A DNA stretch of 42,821 nt, from assembly GCA_024698555.1 (NCBI GenBank), contig JAILRI010000151.1:1-42821 (forward strand), written 5' to 3'. The stretch comes from Lachnospiraceae bacterium. GTDB taxonomy: Bacteria > Bacillota > Clostridia > Lachnospirales > Lachnospiraceae. Shown piece after piece: positions 16,951 to 25,370 of this stretch; position 1 is the stretch's first letter; each line of letters begins with the position of its first letter. A program made the position numbers and the translations under genes. The notes below the pieces were generated by a model. That model did no database searches. It saw only the letters and a program-made list of their open reading frames with translations, and was not told the DNA's origin.

Positions 16951-17955
16951 GTGGCAAAACGGTTGATTACCACCGAATACACGGTGGAGGATAAGGCGAT
17001 AGAAGGTACTTTGCGGCCTCAGCTGCTGGCCGATTATATCGGACAGTCGAAGGTCAAGGAGAACCTTAAGGTTTATATAGAGGCGGCGAAAGCACGCGAA
17101 GAACAGCTGGACCATGTGCTGCTGTTCGGACCTCCGGGACTGGGAAAAACGACGCTGGCCGGTATTATCGCCAACGAGATGGGCGTCGGCATCAAGACCG
17201 CGGTCGGTCCTTCGATCGAAAAGCCCGGAGATATCGTATCATTGCTGAGCAATCTTGCTCCAAAGGATGTTCTGTTCATTGACGAGATACACAGGCTGAA
17301 CAGACAGGTTGAGGAAATGCTGTATTCGGCAATGGAGGATTTTTACGTAGATATACTGATAGGACGCGGAGCCACCGCAAAGTCGATCAGACTTGATCTG
17401 CCTCCCTTTACGCTGGTGGGCGCCACCACCAGAGCGGGCATGCTCACAGCGCCGCTTCGAGACCGGTTCGGGGTGGTCAGCAGACTTGAATTTTATACCA
17501 TTGATGAGCTGGAGACCATCATTAACCGCTCTGCGGATGTGCTGGGCGTGGAGATAGACAAAGAGGGAACCTTAGAGCTGGCGAGAAGGTCAAGGGGAAC
17601 GCCGAGGCTGGCCAACCGGCTGCTTAAGAGGATCCGCGATTTTGCCCAGATAAAGTACGACGGAAGGATCACACTTGATGTAGCGAATTACGCGCTGGAT
17701 CTGATGGAGGTAGACAGTTTCGGTCTTGACAATATCGACAGAGCGGTGATAAAGACCATGATCGAGAAATTTGACGGCGGACCTGTCGGGATAGAAGCTG
17801 TGGCAACTACCATCGGAGAGGATGCCGGAACCATAGGAGAGGTTTACGAACCGTATCTGGTGCAGACGGGGCTGATCGCAAGGACTCCCCGGGGCAGGAT
17901 CGTGACTGGTGAAGGATATAAGCACTTCGGACTTGAGCGTCCGGCAAGAGTTTGA
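16951..17955 (+). CDS. ruvB: Holliday junction branch migration ATPase RuvB
   Basis: A 334-residue AAA+ motor that drives branch migration with RuvA. The N-terminal [11 protein letters not shown] leads to Walker [10 protein letters not shown] (about 57-65), Walker B LFIDEIHR (~107-114), sensor 1 [19 protein letters not shown] with the arginine finger region, and sensor 2 [14 protein letters not shown] winged-helix DNA-binding domain forms the C-terminus ([25 protein letters not shown]). The length matches the family. The start is GTG with AAGGAG (16940-16945) upstream. Confidence 0.97.
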   Translation: MAKRLITTEYTVEDKAIEGTLRPQLLADYIGQSKVKENLKVYIEAAKAREEQLDHVLLFGPPGLGKTTLAGIIANEMGVGIKTAVGPSIEKPGDIVSLLSNLAPKDVLFIDEIHRLNRQVEEMLYSAMEDFYVDILIGRGATAKSIRLDLPPFTLVGATTRAGMLTAPLRDRFGVVSRLEFYTIDELETIINRSADVLGVEIDKEGTLELARRSRGTPRLANRLLKRIRDFAQIKYDGRITLDVANYALDLMEVDSFGLDNIDRAVIKTMIEKFDGGPVGIEAVATTIGEDAGTIGEVYEPYLVQTGLIARTPRGRIVTGEGYKHFGLERPARV

Positions 17956-18070
17956 TGAAACCATATTTCAGTTTAAAACAGTTCAAGGAACGCTTCAGTG
18001 ATCACGATGAAGTTTAATAAAAAGTATTTGATAAAATGAAAATACATATGGATTAAAAAGGAGAGTAAGC

Positions 18071-18907
18071 ATGTACGAGATCATCAACAAAAGGAACCTC
18101 AATCCCACAGTTACTCTGATGGAGATCATGGCACCGCTGGTTGCCGCAAAGGCAGAGCCCGGTCAGTTCATTATCCTGAGGGTCGATGAGAACGGCGAGC
18201 GTATACCGCTCACGATCGCTGATTATGACAGGGAGAAGGGAACAGTAACCATTATTTTCCAGATAGTGGGAGCAACTACCGAGAAGCTGAACCACCTGGA
18301 AGCCGGAGATCATCTTCAGGATTTTGCCGGACCTTTGGGAAAGCCCACCGAAACCGAAGGCTTAAAAAAGGTTGCTGTGGTAGGCGGCGGTGTAGGCTGC
18401 GCCATCGCTTATCCTGTCGCAAAGAAGCTGCATGAGCTGGGCTGTGAAGTGCATTCCATCGTCGGCTTCAGGAACAGGGATCTGGTCATCTTAGAGGATG
18501 AATTCAAGGCAGTAAGCGATAAGCTGTGCATGATGACTGATGACGGAAGCTATGGTGAAAAGGGACTGGTTACCAACGCGCTTAAAAATCTGATCGATGA
18601 AGGAAACAAGTATGATCAGGTGATCGCCATTGGACCCGTGATCATGATGAAATTCGTCTGTCAGCTTACCAAGGAATATGATATAAAGACCATAGTTAGC
18701 ATGAACCCGATCATGATCGACGGAACCGGAATGTGCGGTGGCTGCAGGCTTACAGTAGGCGGCGAGACCAAGTTCGCCTGCGTGGACGGTCCCGATTTTG
18801 ACGGACATCTGGTAGACTTTGATGAAGCCATGAGCAGAGGAATGATCTATCGCGACTTCGAAAGACACGCGTATGAAGAAACCTGCAACCTGTTTAAAAA
18901 ACAGTAA
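18071..18907 (+). CDS. nfnA: NfnA, FAD-containing subunit of NADH-dependent ferredoxin:NADP+ oxidoreductase
   Basis: A 278-residue protein of the ferredoxin-NADP reductase-like (PyrK/SudB) family. With NfnB it carries out flavin-based electron bifurcation: NADPH reduces ferredoxin and NAD+ together, reversibly. The FAD-binding beta-barrel comes first (PGQFIILRVDENGERIPLTI, 30-49). The NAD-binding Rossmann part (VAVVGGGVGCAIAYP, 101-115) follows. A C-terminal [2Fe-2S] loop contains Asp217 and Cys222, Cys225 and Cys237, matching the one-Asp/three-Cys ligation described for Nfn. The ATG follows AAAAGGAGAG (18056-18065). The alternative reading as a sulfide dehydrogenase or PyrK subunit is less likely because nfnB follows. 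Confidence 0.9.
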   Translation: MYEIINKRNLNPTVTLMEIMAPLVAAKAEPGQFIILRVDENGERIPLTIADYDREKGTVTIIFQIVGATTEKLNHLEAGDHLQDFAGPLGKPTETEGLKKVAVVGGGVGCAIAYPVAKKLHELGCEVHSIVGFRNRDLVILEDEFKAVSDKLCMMTDDGSYGEKGLVTNALKNLIDEGNKYDQVIAIGPVIMMKFVCQLTKEYDIKTIVSMNPIMIDGTGMCGGCRLTVGGETKFACVDGPDFDGHLVDFDEAMSRGMIYRDFERHAYEETCNLFKKQ

Positions 18908-18921
18908 CAATTCAGCGCCCC

Positions 18922-18983
18922 TGCCAGATAGACATATTTGAAGTGAAAGCTTGCTTTCAAGCTTCAAATATGCTTATCTGGCA
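18922..18983. repeat. Long hairpin in nfnA-nfnB spacer
   Basis: A 62-bp inverted repeat. The outer arms 18922-18943 and 18962-18983 match at 20 of 22 positions, and the inner arms TGAAAGC (18944-18950) and GCTTTCA (18953-18959) are perfect. It starts 15 bp after the nfnA stop. No T-tract follows, so a simple terminator is unlikely. RNA processing or stability control, or a palindromic repeat insertion, would fit. Confidence 0.7.
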
Positions 18984-18985
18984 AA

Positions 18986-19009
18986 GGACGGTGACGTTAG
19001 TTACCGTCC
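18986..19009 (+). repeat. Second hairpin in nfnA-nfnB spacer
   Basis: GGACGGTGAC (18986-18995) and GTTACCGTCC (19000-19009) form a 10-bp stem with one G-U pair around a 4-nt loop. It stands directly after the 62-bp hairpin. Confidence 0.6.
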
Positions 19010-19011
19010 CA

Positions 19012-19072
19012 TCACATGAGCAAAAAAATGAATTCTTTGTTTTTCTTTATTGTCATTTTTTTGCGAATGTGA
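19012..19072. repeat. Third inverted repeat in nfnA-nfnB spacer
   Basis: GCAAAAAAATGA (19020-19031) and TCATTTTTTTGC (19053-19064) are perfect 12-bp arms. TCACAT (19012-19017) and ATGTGA (19067-19072) extend the stem outside a GA/GA internal loop. The design resembles the weaker hairpin at 8440-8478. Confidence 0.65.
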
Positions 19073-19131
19073 GTGGGGGGATGAATTGTTACTGATAACC
19101 ACCCGAATGAATATATACAAGGAGAGATCGT

Positions 19132-20541
19132 ATGCCCAACATGTCATTGAACAAAAATCCCATGCCTTCCCAGGCTCCGGATGTGAGAAATAAGAATTTT
19201 GAAGAAGTAGCTTTAGGATATACCGAGGAAATAGCGCTTGATGAGGCAGCCAGATGCTTAAACTGCAAGAACAGCCCCTGTGTGAGCGGATGTCCCGTCA
19301 ATGTTCATATTCCCGATTTTATCAAAAAGATCGTTGAAAAGGATTATGAGGGCGCATATCAGGTGATTGCGCAGTCATCGACACTTCCCGCTGTCTGCGG
19401 CCGCGTATGTCCGCAGGAGACCCAGTGTGAGTCAAAGTGTGTAAGAGGCATAAAGGGTGATCCTGTCGGAATCGGACGTCTTGAAAGATTTGTAGCAGAC
19501 CGTCACAATGAGCTGGCAAATGCCGAAGTAAAGATCCCGGAATCTAACGGTCACAGGGTCGCCATAGTGGGTTCCGGCCCTTCAGGTCTTACCTGCGCGG
19601 GCGATTTAGCTCGTCTGGGCTACAAGGTTACCGTATTTGAGGCTCTGCATACTGCCGGCGGCGTACTGGTATACGGAATTCCCGAGTTCCGTCTTCCCAA
19701 GGCAATAGTGGCCCGTGAGGTTGAGCTGCTTAAACAGTTGGGTGTGGATATCGAGACCAATATCATCATCGGCAAGACTCTGACTATAGATGAACTGTTT
19801 GAAAAAGGCTTTGAAGCTGTATTTATCGGTTCAGGCGCCGGACTTCCAAACTTTATGAATATTCCCGGAGAGTCCTTGAAGGGTGTTTACTCAGCCAATG
19901 AGTACCTTACCCGCAGCAACCTGATGAAGGCGTTTAAGGACGATCCCGACACACCTATCATGAAGGGCGGAAAGGTCGCTGTAGTGGGCGGCGGCAATGT
20001 GGCTATGGATGCCGCAAGGACTGCCCTCAGGCTTGGCGCTGATAAAGTTTACATCGTTTACAGACGTTCCATGGAGGAGCTTCCCGCAAGGAAGGAAGAA
20101 GTTGAGCACGCGATAGAGGAAGGCATTGATTTCCAGCTTCTGCGTAATCCGGTGGAGATCCTGGGGTATAAGAACCCGGATGATCCGAGAGACCCGAAGA
20201 ACGGCTTTGTGACCGGTATGAGAGTGCAGCAGATGGAACTGGGCGAGCCTGACGCAAAAGGAAGAAGGAGACCCGTTCCGATCGAAGGCTCCGAATACGA
20301 GCTTGAAGTAGACGCGGTAGTCATGGCCATCGGAACCTCCCCCAATCCTCTTATCAAAAACACCACCAAAGGTCTGGAGGTAAATCCCCGCGGCGGTATC
20401 ATAGTCAACGAAGACGGCCTGACTTCACGCGAGGGTGTTTACGCCGGAGGTGATGCAGTAACAGGCGCTGCCACCGTTATTTCGGCCATGGGCGCCGGTA
20501 AGACTGCCGCTGCCGCTATAGACAAAGCTTTACGGGCATAA
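19132..20541 (+). CDS. nfnB: NfnB, GltD-like FAD/NADPH subunit of ferredoxin:NADP+ oxidoreductase
   Basis: A 469-residue glutamate synthase small-subunit-like flavoprotein (often mis-annotated GltA). In Nfn this subunit holds the bifurcating FAD and two [4Fe-4S] clusters and reacts with NADPH and ferredoxin. The N-terminal cluster cysteines lie in CLNCKNSPCVSGCPV (~43-57) and in CGRVCPQETQCESKC. The FAD site is VAIVGSGPSGLTCAGDLA and the NADPH site is VAVVGGGNVAMDAARTALR. The C-terminal EGVYAGGDAVTGAATVISAMGAGKTAA closes the FAD fold. No glutamate synthase large subunit is nearby and nfnA precedes it, which supports Nfn over GltBD. The ATG follows AAGGAGAG (19120-19127). Confidence 0.9.
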   Translation: MPNMSLNKNPMPSQAPDVRNKNFEEVALGYTEEIALDEAARCLNCKNSPCVSGCPVNVHIPDFIKKIVEKDYEGAYQVIAQSSTLPAVCGRVCPQETQCESKCVRGIKGDPVGIGRLERFVADRHNELANAEVKIPESNGHRVAIVGSGPSGLTCAGDLARLGYKVTVFEALHTAGGVLVYGIPEFRLPKAIVAREVELLKQLGVDIETNIIIGKTLTIDELFEKGFEAVFIGSGAGLPNFMNIPGESLKGVYSANEYLTRSNLMKAFKDDPDTPIMKGGKVAVVGGGNVAMDAARTALRLGADKVYIVYRRSMEELPARKEEVEHAIEEGIDFQLLRNPVEILGYKNPDDPRDPKNGFVTGMRVQQMELGEPDAKGRRRPVPIEGSEYELEVDAVVMAIGTSPNPLIKNTTKGLEVNPRGGIIVNEDGLTSREGVYAGGDAVTGAATVISAMGAGKTAAAAIDKALRA

Positions 20542-20554
20542 CTATTGGACACTA

Positions 20555-20586
20555 ACGGACGGTTTGCAGAACCGTCCGTTTTTTTC
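20555..20586 (+). terminator. Rho-independent terminator after nfnB
   Basis: ACGGACGGTT (20555-20564) and AACCGTCCGT (20570-20579) form a perfect 10-bp stem with a 5-nt loop. A run of six T's follows. Confidence 0.9.
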
Positions 20587-20615
20587 TTGTTTTTTTCCGG
20601 GCGGCATATTATAAT
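20587..20615 (+). promoter_or_regulatory. Candidate promoter for shikimate kinase
   Basis: TTGTTT (20587-20592) and a perfect TATAAT (20610-20615) are 17 bp apart, directly after the nfnB terminator. The predicted leader is about 135 nt. I see no recognised riboswitch in it. Confidence 0.45.
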
Positions 20616-20757
20616 CATATTGAGTGTTGGGATAATTATTTGGACATTTTAGTGAATGCGGGTTTAGCATCATAAGTTAGGGATAAAAACGTACAGGGAT
20701 TTAGGAGCTGACATATTGATTCGGTAATAAAGGCGTTGTGAATAAAAAGGCAAAGTT

Positions 20758-21246
20758 ATGAGACGACCAAACAACATACTGCTCATCGGCATGCCCGGAT
20801 GCGGGAAGAGTACGATAGGACGGCTGGCGGCGGAGAGGATCGGCTATTCCTTTCTGGATGCCGACGAAGAATTTGAAGAATATTTCGGGATTTCTCCCGC
20901 GGACTATATAGAGTGCTTCGGTGTACCCAAATTCCGGGAAAAGGAATCGAAGGTTCTGGGAGTTTTTAAAAACTGCACCAGAACCGTAATATCTCTGGGC
21001 GGCGGAGTCGTGGAAATACCTTCGAACGAAAAGCTGCTGCATAAGGCAGGGAAAGTGATATATATCCGGCGCGACACGGACAAGCTGGCCCGCGCAGGAC
21101 GTCCCGTGACCGCGGCGAAAGGTGTGGAGACGCTTTACGCGGAACGGCATGAACGATATGAGCAATGGTCCGATCATACTGTTGACAATAACTCGGATGT
21201 GGAGAATGCCTTGTCGGCGATACTGAAATTACTTCATTCCGGATAA
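20758..21246 (+). CDS. aroK: Shikimate kinase
   Basis: A 162-residue P-loop kinase of the shikimate kinase family, phosphorylating shikimate at the 3-hydroxyl on the way to chorismate. Walker A is GMPGCGKS (11-18). The shikimate-binding FLDADEEFE has Asp34 and Asp36, KFREKES has Arg60, and SLGGGVV (Gly81-83) follows. RAGRPVT in the lid has the expected Arg. Length fits the family. The Shine-Dalgarno is weak (AAAAAGGC at 20743-20750). Other aro genes are not nearby, so it is an isolated pathway gene. A related gluconate-type kinase is a less likely alternative. Confidence 0.82.
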   Translation: MRRPNNILLIGMPGCGKSTIGRLAAERIGYSFLDADEEFEEYFGISPADYIECFGVPKFREKESKVLGVFKNCTRTVISLGGGVVEIPSNEKLLHKAGKVIYIRRDTDKLARAGRPVTAAKGVETLYAERHERYEQWSDHTVDNNSDVENALSAILKLLHSG

Positions 21247-21291
21247 CTTTGAACCTTTAAATAAAAAAATAGATACTTAAGGAGGTTTATG

Positions 21292-22425
21292 ATGAAAAAC
21301 AAACGTAACTTATTGGGAAAGGTACTGGCTCTGCTTCTTTCGGCAGTGCTGGTGACCGGGATGTTTGGAGGCGTTGCGGCCGAGGCGAAGGAGATCTCGA
21401 TCCCGCCGCCGAAGATCAGCATCAGCTACACCAAGGATGACATCGCGGCGAAGGTGACATTTGGCAAGACAAAGGATGCCGACGGCTACGAGATCTATAT
21501 ACTGGGCATGGGCGACATGTATACGGACTATAAGGAGGCTCCTATAGATTGGGTTACAACAGGTAATGGCGGCTTCAAATTTACTCAGAAGGTGGAGCAA
21601 AACGGCAAGAAGAAACGTACCGTGACTCTCACCATGCTTTCGCCCGGAACCTACAAGATCAAGGTCCGCTCATATAACGAGAAAAAGTACGGAGCGGTAG
21701 TCTTCAGTGAATACACAAAAGAGAAGACTTTTACTGTAAAACAGGCTGCTCCCGGTTATAAATCAAAATATGACTTTTCAAAAGTGAAGAAGGGGGATGT
21801 CATTACCTTCGGCGCTTTTGAGCAGGACGGTGATTTTTCCAACGGCAAGGAGCCCGTTGAATGGATAGTGCTGGACAAGAACAAGAAGCAGATGCTGGTC
21901 ATGAGCAGGAACGCCCTTGACTGTATTCCTTATGATATGCCCAGCGAAAACACGAGCGAATATTACAGGGCGAGGACCTGGGAGATATGCTCGCTTCGCA
22001 AATGGCTGAACAGCGAATTTTATAACGCGGCGTTTAACAAGGCGGAACAGAAGCTGATCAAGACCACCACCGTTGAGAATTTTGACAATGTGATCTCAAA
22101 GGTTTCGGGCGGTGATGATACAAAGGACAAGGTATTCCTTCTTTCACAGCTTGAGATGATCAATTCCGATTACGGCTTTGCGGAAGAGTATGATACCCAT
22201 GACGAGGCAAGACGCTGTGTACCTACTGCCTACGCCATATCTCAGGGGGCGTACTCGACGATTGGGTATCAGGAAACCGAAAGACACTGCTGGTGGTGGC
22301 TGCGCTCACCCGGAAGCATCGAAACAAAGGCAATGATCGTGGGTATTCCCGGCAACCTGGACGACGAGGGAGTAGCGTCCGCCATGATCGCCGTACGTCC
22401 CGCGATGTGGATATCGGTGAAGTAA
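21292..22425 (+). CDS. Exported protein with DUF6273 domain
   Basis: A 377-residue secreted or surface protein. The N-terminal signal peptide is basic and hydrophobic (KNKRNLLGKVLALLLSAVL) and ends near VAAEA. Residues ~35-145 look like a fibronectin type III-like beta-sandwich (DADGYEIYILG, PGTYKIKVRSYNEKKYG). From about 165 the DUF6273 domain follows: GDVITFGAFEQDG, PVEWIVLDK, LRKWLNSEFYNAAFN, VFLLSQLEM, WWWLRSPGS and AVRPAMWI. DUF6273 resembles the sulfatase-modifying/C-type-lectin fold and is common in gut Firmicutes; its function is not established. ATG 21289 and 21292 are adjacent; 21292 has better spacing from AAGGAGGT (21278-21285). Confidence 0.8.
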   Translation: MKNKRNLLGKVLALLLSAVLVTGMFGGVAAEAKEISIPPPKISISYTKDDIAAKVTFGKTKDADGYEIYILGMGDMYTDYKEAPIDWVTTGNGGFKFTQKVEQNGKKKRTVTLTMLSPGTYKIKVRSYNEKKYGAVVFSEYTKEKTFTVKQAAPGYKSKYDFSKVKKGDVITFGAFEQDGDFSNGKEPVEWIVLDKNKKQMLVMSRNALDCIPYDMPSENTSEYYRARTWEICSLRKWLNSEFYNAAFNKAEQKLIKTTTVENFDNVISKVSGGDDTKDKVFLLSQLEMINSDYGFAEEYDTHDEARRCVPTAYAISQGAYSTIGYQETERHCWWWLRSPGSIETKAMIVGIPGNLDDEGVASAMIAVRPAMWISVK

Positions 22426-22516
22426 GATAAAGCCGCGAAAGACCGAGTGTCTTTTACGGAATTCCAACCGGAATCTTGATGAGATTTCCTCGGGCGGATA
22501 TGTTTATAAAGCAAAA

Positions 22517-22680
22517 CTAGTACATCGATCGCGAAATAACTGGACTAATGCGCCGAATGCTTGCCCGAGAGTACATGTCTAAAAACGCAGACGTAGCGGG
22601 CTACGGCGAGGCTTTCAGGCGTGTGCTATCGCTAAAGCCGTCAAGCATTCGGTCCAGTTATTTAAGAAGCGATGTACTAG
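22517..22680. repeat. 164-bp structured repeat element with terminal inverted repeats
   Basis: The ends are CTAGTACATCG (22517-22527) and CGATGTACTAG (22670-22680). Inside them AAATAACTGGAC (22534-22545) pairs with GTCCAGTTATTT (22652-22663) and CGAATGCTTG (22554-22563) pairs with CAAGCATTCG. The centre holds a perfect hairpin, CGTAGC-GG-GCTACG (22592-22605), and a GGCTTT/AAAGCC pair (22610-22615 and 22634-22639). No ORF of note is inside. The left 51 bp recur in opposite orientation at 40149-40199 with only 3 differences, so this is a dispersed element, MITE-like or a structured RNA. Confidence 0.75.
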
Positions 22681-22700
22681 GCGCCCGGGATACAGGTAAA

Positions 22701-22709
22701 TGATATAAT
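22701..22709 (+). promoter_or_regulatory. Extended -10 promoter candidate for the GH130 gene
   Basis: TGATATAAT gives a TG-n-TATAAT extended -10 without a good -35, since the -35 position falls at the edge of the 164-bp repeat. The predicted start is about 40 bp before the GH130 ATG. Confidence 0.45.
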
Positions 22710-22756
22710 GACGATAATCATCTGTCATGTTGTTTTAAAGAAATGGAGGATAATAA

Positions 22757-23776
22757 ATGAGCAGTATCAAAATGATCGCACCCAAGCTGGATAAAATGCC
22801 CTGGCAGGAAAGACCTGAAAAAATAGTTAACGCGCCTGTATGGCGTTACAAGGAGAACCCTATAATCAACCGCAACCCCGTGGAGGGCGTGGCACGTATC
22901 TTTAACAGTGCCGTAGTACCTTACGAGGGCAAGTTTATCGGCGTATTCCGCGGTGAGCAGACAAACGGAGTCTCGTTTATTTACTTAGGCCGCAGTGAAG
23001 ACGGTATACATTGGAATTTTGAAAAAGAGAAGATCCAGCTGGTGGACGAGAAGGGTGAGCCCTTCATGCCCAACTACGCATACGACCCGAGACTGGTAAA
23101 GGTAGAGGATACCTACTATATCATCTGGTGTACGGATTTCTACGGTGCTTCTATTGGTCTTGCAAAGACAACCGATTTTAAGACGTTTACCAGGCTGGAG
23201 ACTCCCTTCCTGCCTTTCAACCGCAATGCCGTGCTGTTCCCGAGGAAGGTTAACGGGAATTTCATGATGCTGTCCAGACCTTCAGACAGCGGACATACGC
23301 CTTTTGGCGACATTTTCATCAGTGAGAGCCCGGATCTGACCTACTGGGGCAAGCATCGCCATGTGATGGGCAGGGCTCCCGAATGGTGGGAGAGCCTTAA
23401 GATCGGTGGAGGCGCTGCGCCCATCGAGACCAGTGAGGGATGGCTTTTGTTCTACCACGGCGTATCCGGCACCTGCAATGGATATGTTTATTCTATCGGT
23501 GGCGCTATACTGGACCTTGAAAATCCTTCAAAGGTACTCTACAGATGCGACAGCTGGCTGCTTACTCCCGAAGAGTGGTACGAGGAGAGAGGTTTCGTAG
23601 GCAACGTATGCTTCCCGTGCGCTACCTTACATGACCCCGATACCGGACGTATCGCCATCTATTACGGCGCGGCTGACAGTTATGTGGGACTTGCCTTCTG
23701 CTATTTTGACGAGATCGTGGAATATATCAAAAAACACAGCGTGACCCGCTATGATGACGAGTGTATCGGAAGATGA
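22757..23776 (+). CDS. Glycoside hydrolase family 130 beta-mannoside phosphorylase
   Basis: A 339-residue GH130 five-bladed beta-propeller enzyme. Characterised relatives phosphorolyse beta-1,4-mannooligosaccharides or mannosyl-glucose, releasing mannose 1-phosphate. The motifs seen are NPVEGVARIFNSAVV, FRGEQTNG, and YDPRLVKVEDTYYI with the predicted proton donor Asp110. FPRKVNGNFMMLSRPSD supplies phosphate-binding residues, and GGGAAPIETSEGWLLFYHGV and GFVGNVCFPC follow. There is no signal peptide, so it acts in the cytoplasm on imported sugars. The ATG follows TGGAGGA (22744-22750). The stop overlaps the dehydrogenase start (ATGA). Whether it prefers mannosyl-glucose or mannooligosaccharide cannot be settled from motifs. 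Confidence 0.9.
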   Translation: MSSIKMIAPKLDKMPWQERPEKIVNAPVWRYKENPIINRNPVEGVARIFNSAVVPYEGKFIGVFRGEQTNGVSFIYLGRSEDGIHWNFEKEKIQLVDEKGEPFMPNYAYDPRLVKVEDTYYIIWCTDFYGASIGLAKTTDFKTFTRLETPFLPFNRNAVLFPRKVNGNFMMLSRPSDSGHTPFGDIFISESPDLTYWGKHRHVMGRAPEWWESLKIGGGAAPIETSEGWLLFYHGVSGTCNGYVYSIGGAILDLENPSKVLYRCDSWLLTPEEWYEERGFVGNVCFPCATLHDPDTGRIAIYYGAADSYVGLAFCYFDEIVEYIKKHSVTRYDDECIGR

Positions 23777-24711
23777 GTATGAAAATCGTATTTCTTGACA
23801 GAAAAACCATCGGAGAGGATCTCGATCTGTCCGGATTTGACCGGTTCGGCGAAGTGGTGATGTATGACTTTTCCGAACCGGAAGAGGTGGCTGAAAGGGT
23901 TAAGGACGCTGAGATAATAGTCCTGAACAAGACCCGTATCGATGAGGCTTCGGTGGGTGAGGCACCTAAGCTTAAGCTTGTATGTGTGACCGCGACCGGA
24001 ACCAATAATCTCGATAAGGAATTTCTGGCCCGCCGGGGCATAGAGTGGCGCAATGTAGCAGGGTACTCTACCGAAACGGTTGCGCAGCATACCTTTGCGT
24101 TATTATTTTACCTGTTTGAACACCTGGGTTACTACGATGATTATGTTAAGAGCGGCAGCTACGCCGGAGACAGACTTTTTACACATTTCGCGCAGAACTT
24201 CCATGAACTGGCAGGCAAAACATGGGGCATCATCGGGCTGGGCGCCATCGGACACAGAGTGGCCGGGATCGCCTCCGCTTTTGGATGTAATGTGCAGTAT
24301 TATTCGACCTCAGGGAAAAACCATGACAGTTCCGTAAAAGAAGTGAGCTTTGACGAGCTGCTTACGACCTCTGATATAATATCGATCCACGCGCCGCTTA
24401 GTGACGATACGCTGGGGCTGATCAATGCGGAAGCCATTAAGAAGATGAAAAGGCAGGCTATTCTTTTAAATCTCGGGCGCGGGCCTATAGTTAATGAGGA
24501 CGATCTGTGTGTAGCCCTGGATGCAGGTATCATCTCCGGCGCAGGACTTGACGTACTTACTGTGGAGCCTATGAAGAAGGACAGTCCGTTCCTTTCGATG
24601 AAACATCCCGAAAGAGTATTTATTACGCCGCATATCGCCTGGGCATCGATAGAAGCCAGGAAGAGGCTCATGAAGATCATTGAGGGACAGATCGAAGAGT
24701 GGCTAAGTTAA
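23773..24711 (+). CDS. D-2-hydroxyacid dehydrogenase (NAD-dependent)
   Basis: A 312-residue D-isomer 2-hydroxyacid dehydrogenase, of the glycerate/hydroxypyruvate reductase type. The N-terminal substrate domain is followed by the Rossmann motif GLGAIGHRVAGIA (about 154-166). The catalytic triad is Arg236 (LNLGRGP), Glu265 (VLTVEP) and His287 (PHIAWAS), all present. I chose ATG 23773 because it overlaps the GH130 stop in ATGA; ATG 23779 (two codons later) is equally possible. The frame is open further upstream to GTG 23761, inside GH130. Coupling to the phosphorylase suggests co-expression, but the substrate is not clear: glycerate, lactate-type and phosphoglycerate relatives share these motifs. 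Confidence 0.88.
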   Translation: MSMKIVFLDRKTIGEDLDLSGFDRFGEVVMYDFSEPEEVAERVKDAEIIVLNKTRIDEASVGEAPKLKLVCVTATGTNNLDKEFLARRGIEWRNVAGYSTETVAQHTFALLFYLFEHLGYYDDYVKSGSYAGDRLFTHFAQNFHELAGKTWGIIGLGAIGHRVAGIASAFGCNVQYYSTSGKNHDSSVKEVSFDELLTTSDIISIHAPLSDDTLGLINAEAIKKMKRQAILLNLGRGPIVNEDDLCVALDAGIISGAGLDVLTVEPMKKDSPFLSMKHPERVFITPHIAWASIEARKRLMKIIEGQIEEWLS

Positions 24712-24722
24712 GGGGTTTATAG

Positions 24723-25370
24723 ATGGCAGGTAATTTCTTTGGGGCGGACGGGCCTCTCAATAAATTTGCCGATGTCTTCGTCGGCGTGTTTGTAACTGGT
24801 CTGCTGACAGTCATTCTTTGTGTGCCTGTCATTACCGCAGGTCCGGCGCTCACCTCCGGGTATTATACCATGACCAAGGTAGTTCGCCATCATGAAGGAT
24901 ATATGCTGAAAAGCTATTTTAAATCCTTTCTGCTCAATATCCGGGTTTCGCTGCCAAGCTGGATCCTGTATCTGGCTGCCATCGCGGTCCTGATCTTTGA
25001 CATGTATTACATGGACATGACTTCAGGCGCGTTCAGCATAGCGATAAGCGGTGCGCTCATTGCCATTGCTGCGATCCTGTTCATGAACATATGCTTTTTC
25101 TACATTGAACTGTCCAGGTTTAACATGAAGGGCTTCGAACTGTTCAAATTTTCCATGCTCACGATGTTCAGGCATTTTCCTTCGGCCTTGCTAGTCGGAG
25201 CGATGATAGCCGGAGCGTTTTACCTGGGATACCGGACACTGTGGGGAATTTTTATTTTTCCCGGGCTTGCGCTGTACGGCTCAACCTTTATCATGGAAAG
25301 AGTACTGCTAAAATACATGCCTGAGCCCGAAGAAGGCAGCGAAGAAGCCGAGAAATGGTATTATAAATAA
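24723..25370 (+). CDS. DUF624 (YesL-like) membrane protein
   Basis: A 215-residue membrane protein of the YesL/DUF624 family. The N-terminal LNKFADVFVGVFVTGLLTVILCVPVITAGPALTSGYY is the family signature, with helix 1 followed by PVITAGPA. Further helices lie at roughly 78-95, 102-128, 155-172 and 173-190. Members are often linked to sugar-transport or carbohydrate-use operons, but their biochemical role is unknown. The C-terminal tail is acidic (EPEEGSEEAEKW). It begins 11 bp after the dehydrogenase, so GH130, dehydrogenase and DUF624 probably form one operon ending at the terminator at 25457-25495. Confidence 0.8.
   Translation: MAGNFFGADGPLNKFADVFVGVFVTGLLTVILCVPVITAGPALTSGYYTMTKVVRHHEGYMLKSYFKSFLLNIRVSLPSWILYLAAIAVLIFDMYYMDMTSGAFSIAISGALIAIAAILFMNICFFYIELSRFNMKGFELFKFSMLTMFRHFPSALLVGAMIAGAFYLGYRTLWGIFIFPGLALYGSTFIMERVLLKYMPEPEEGSEEAEKWYYK

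Noticed and set aside
19132-20541. Glutamate synthase small subunit (GltD)
   Set aside because: No large subunit is nearby and the partner is an NfnA-type FAD/[2Fe-2S] protein, so Nfn fits better.
22517-22680. tRNA or known riboswitch
   Set aside because: The fold is a long imperfect stem with matched ends, lacks tRNA elements, and recurs as a partial inverted copy elsewhere, which fits a repeat element better.
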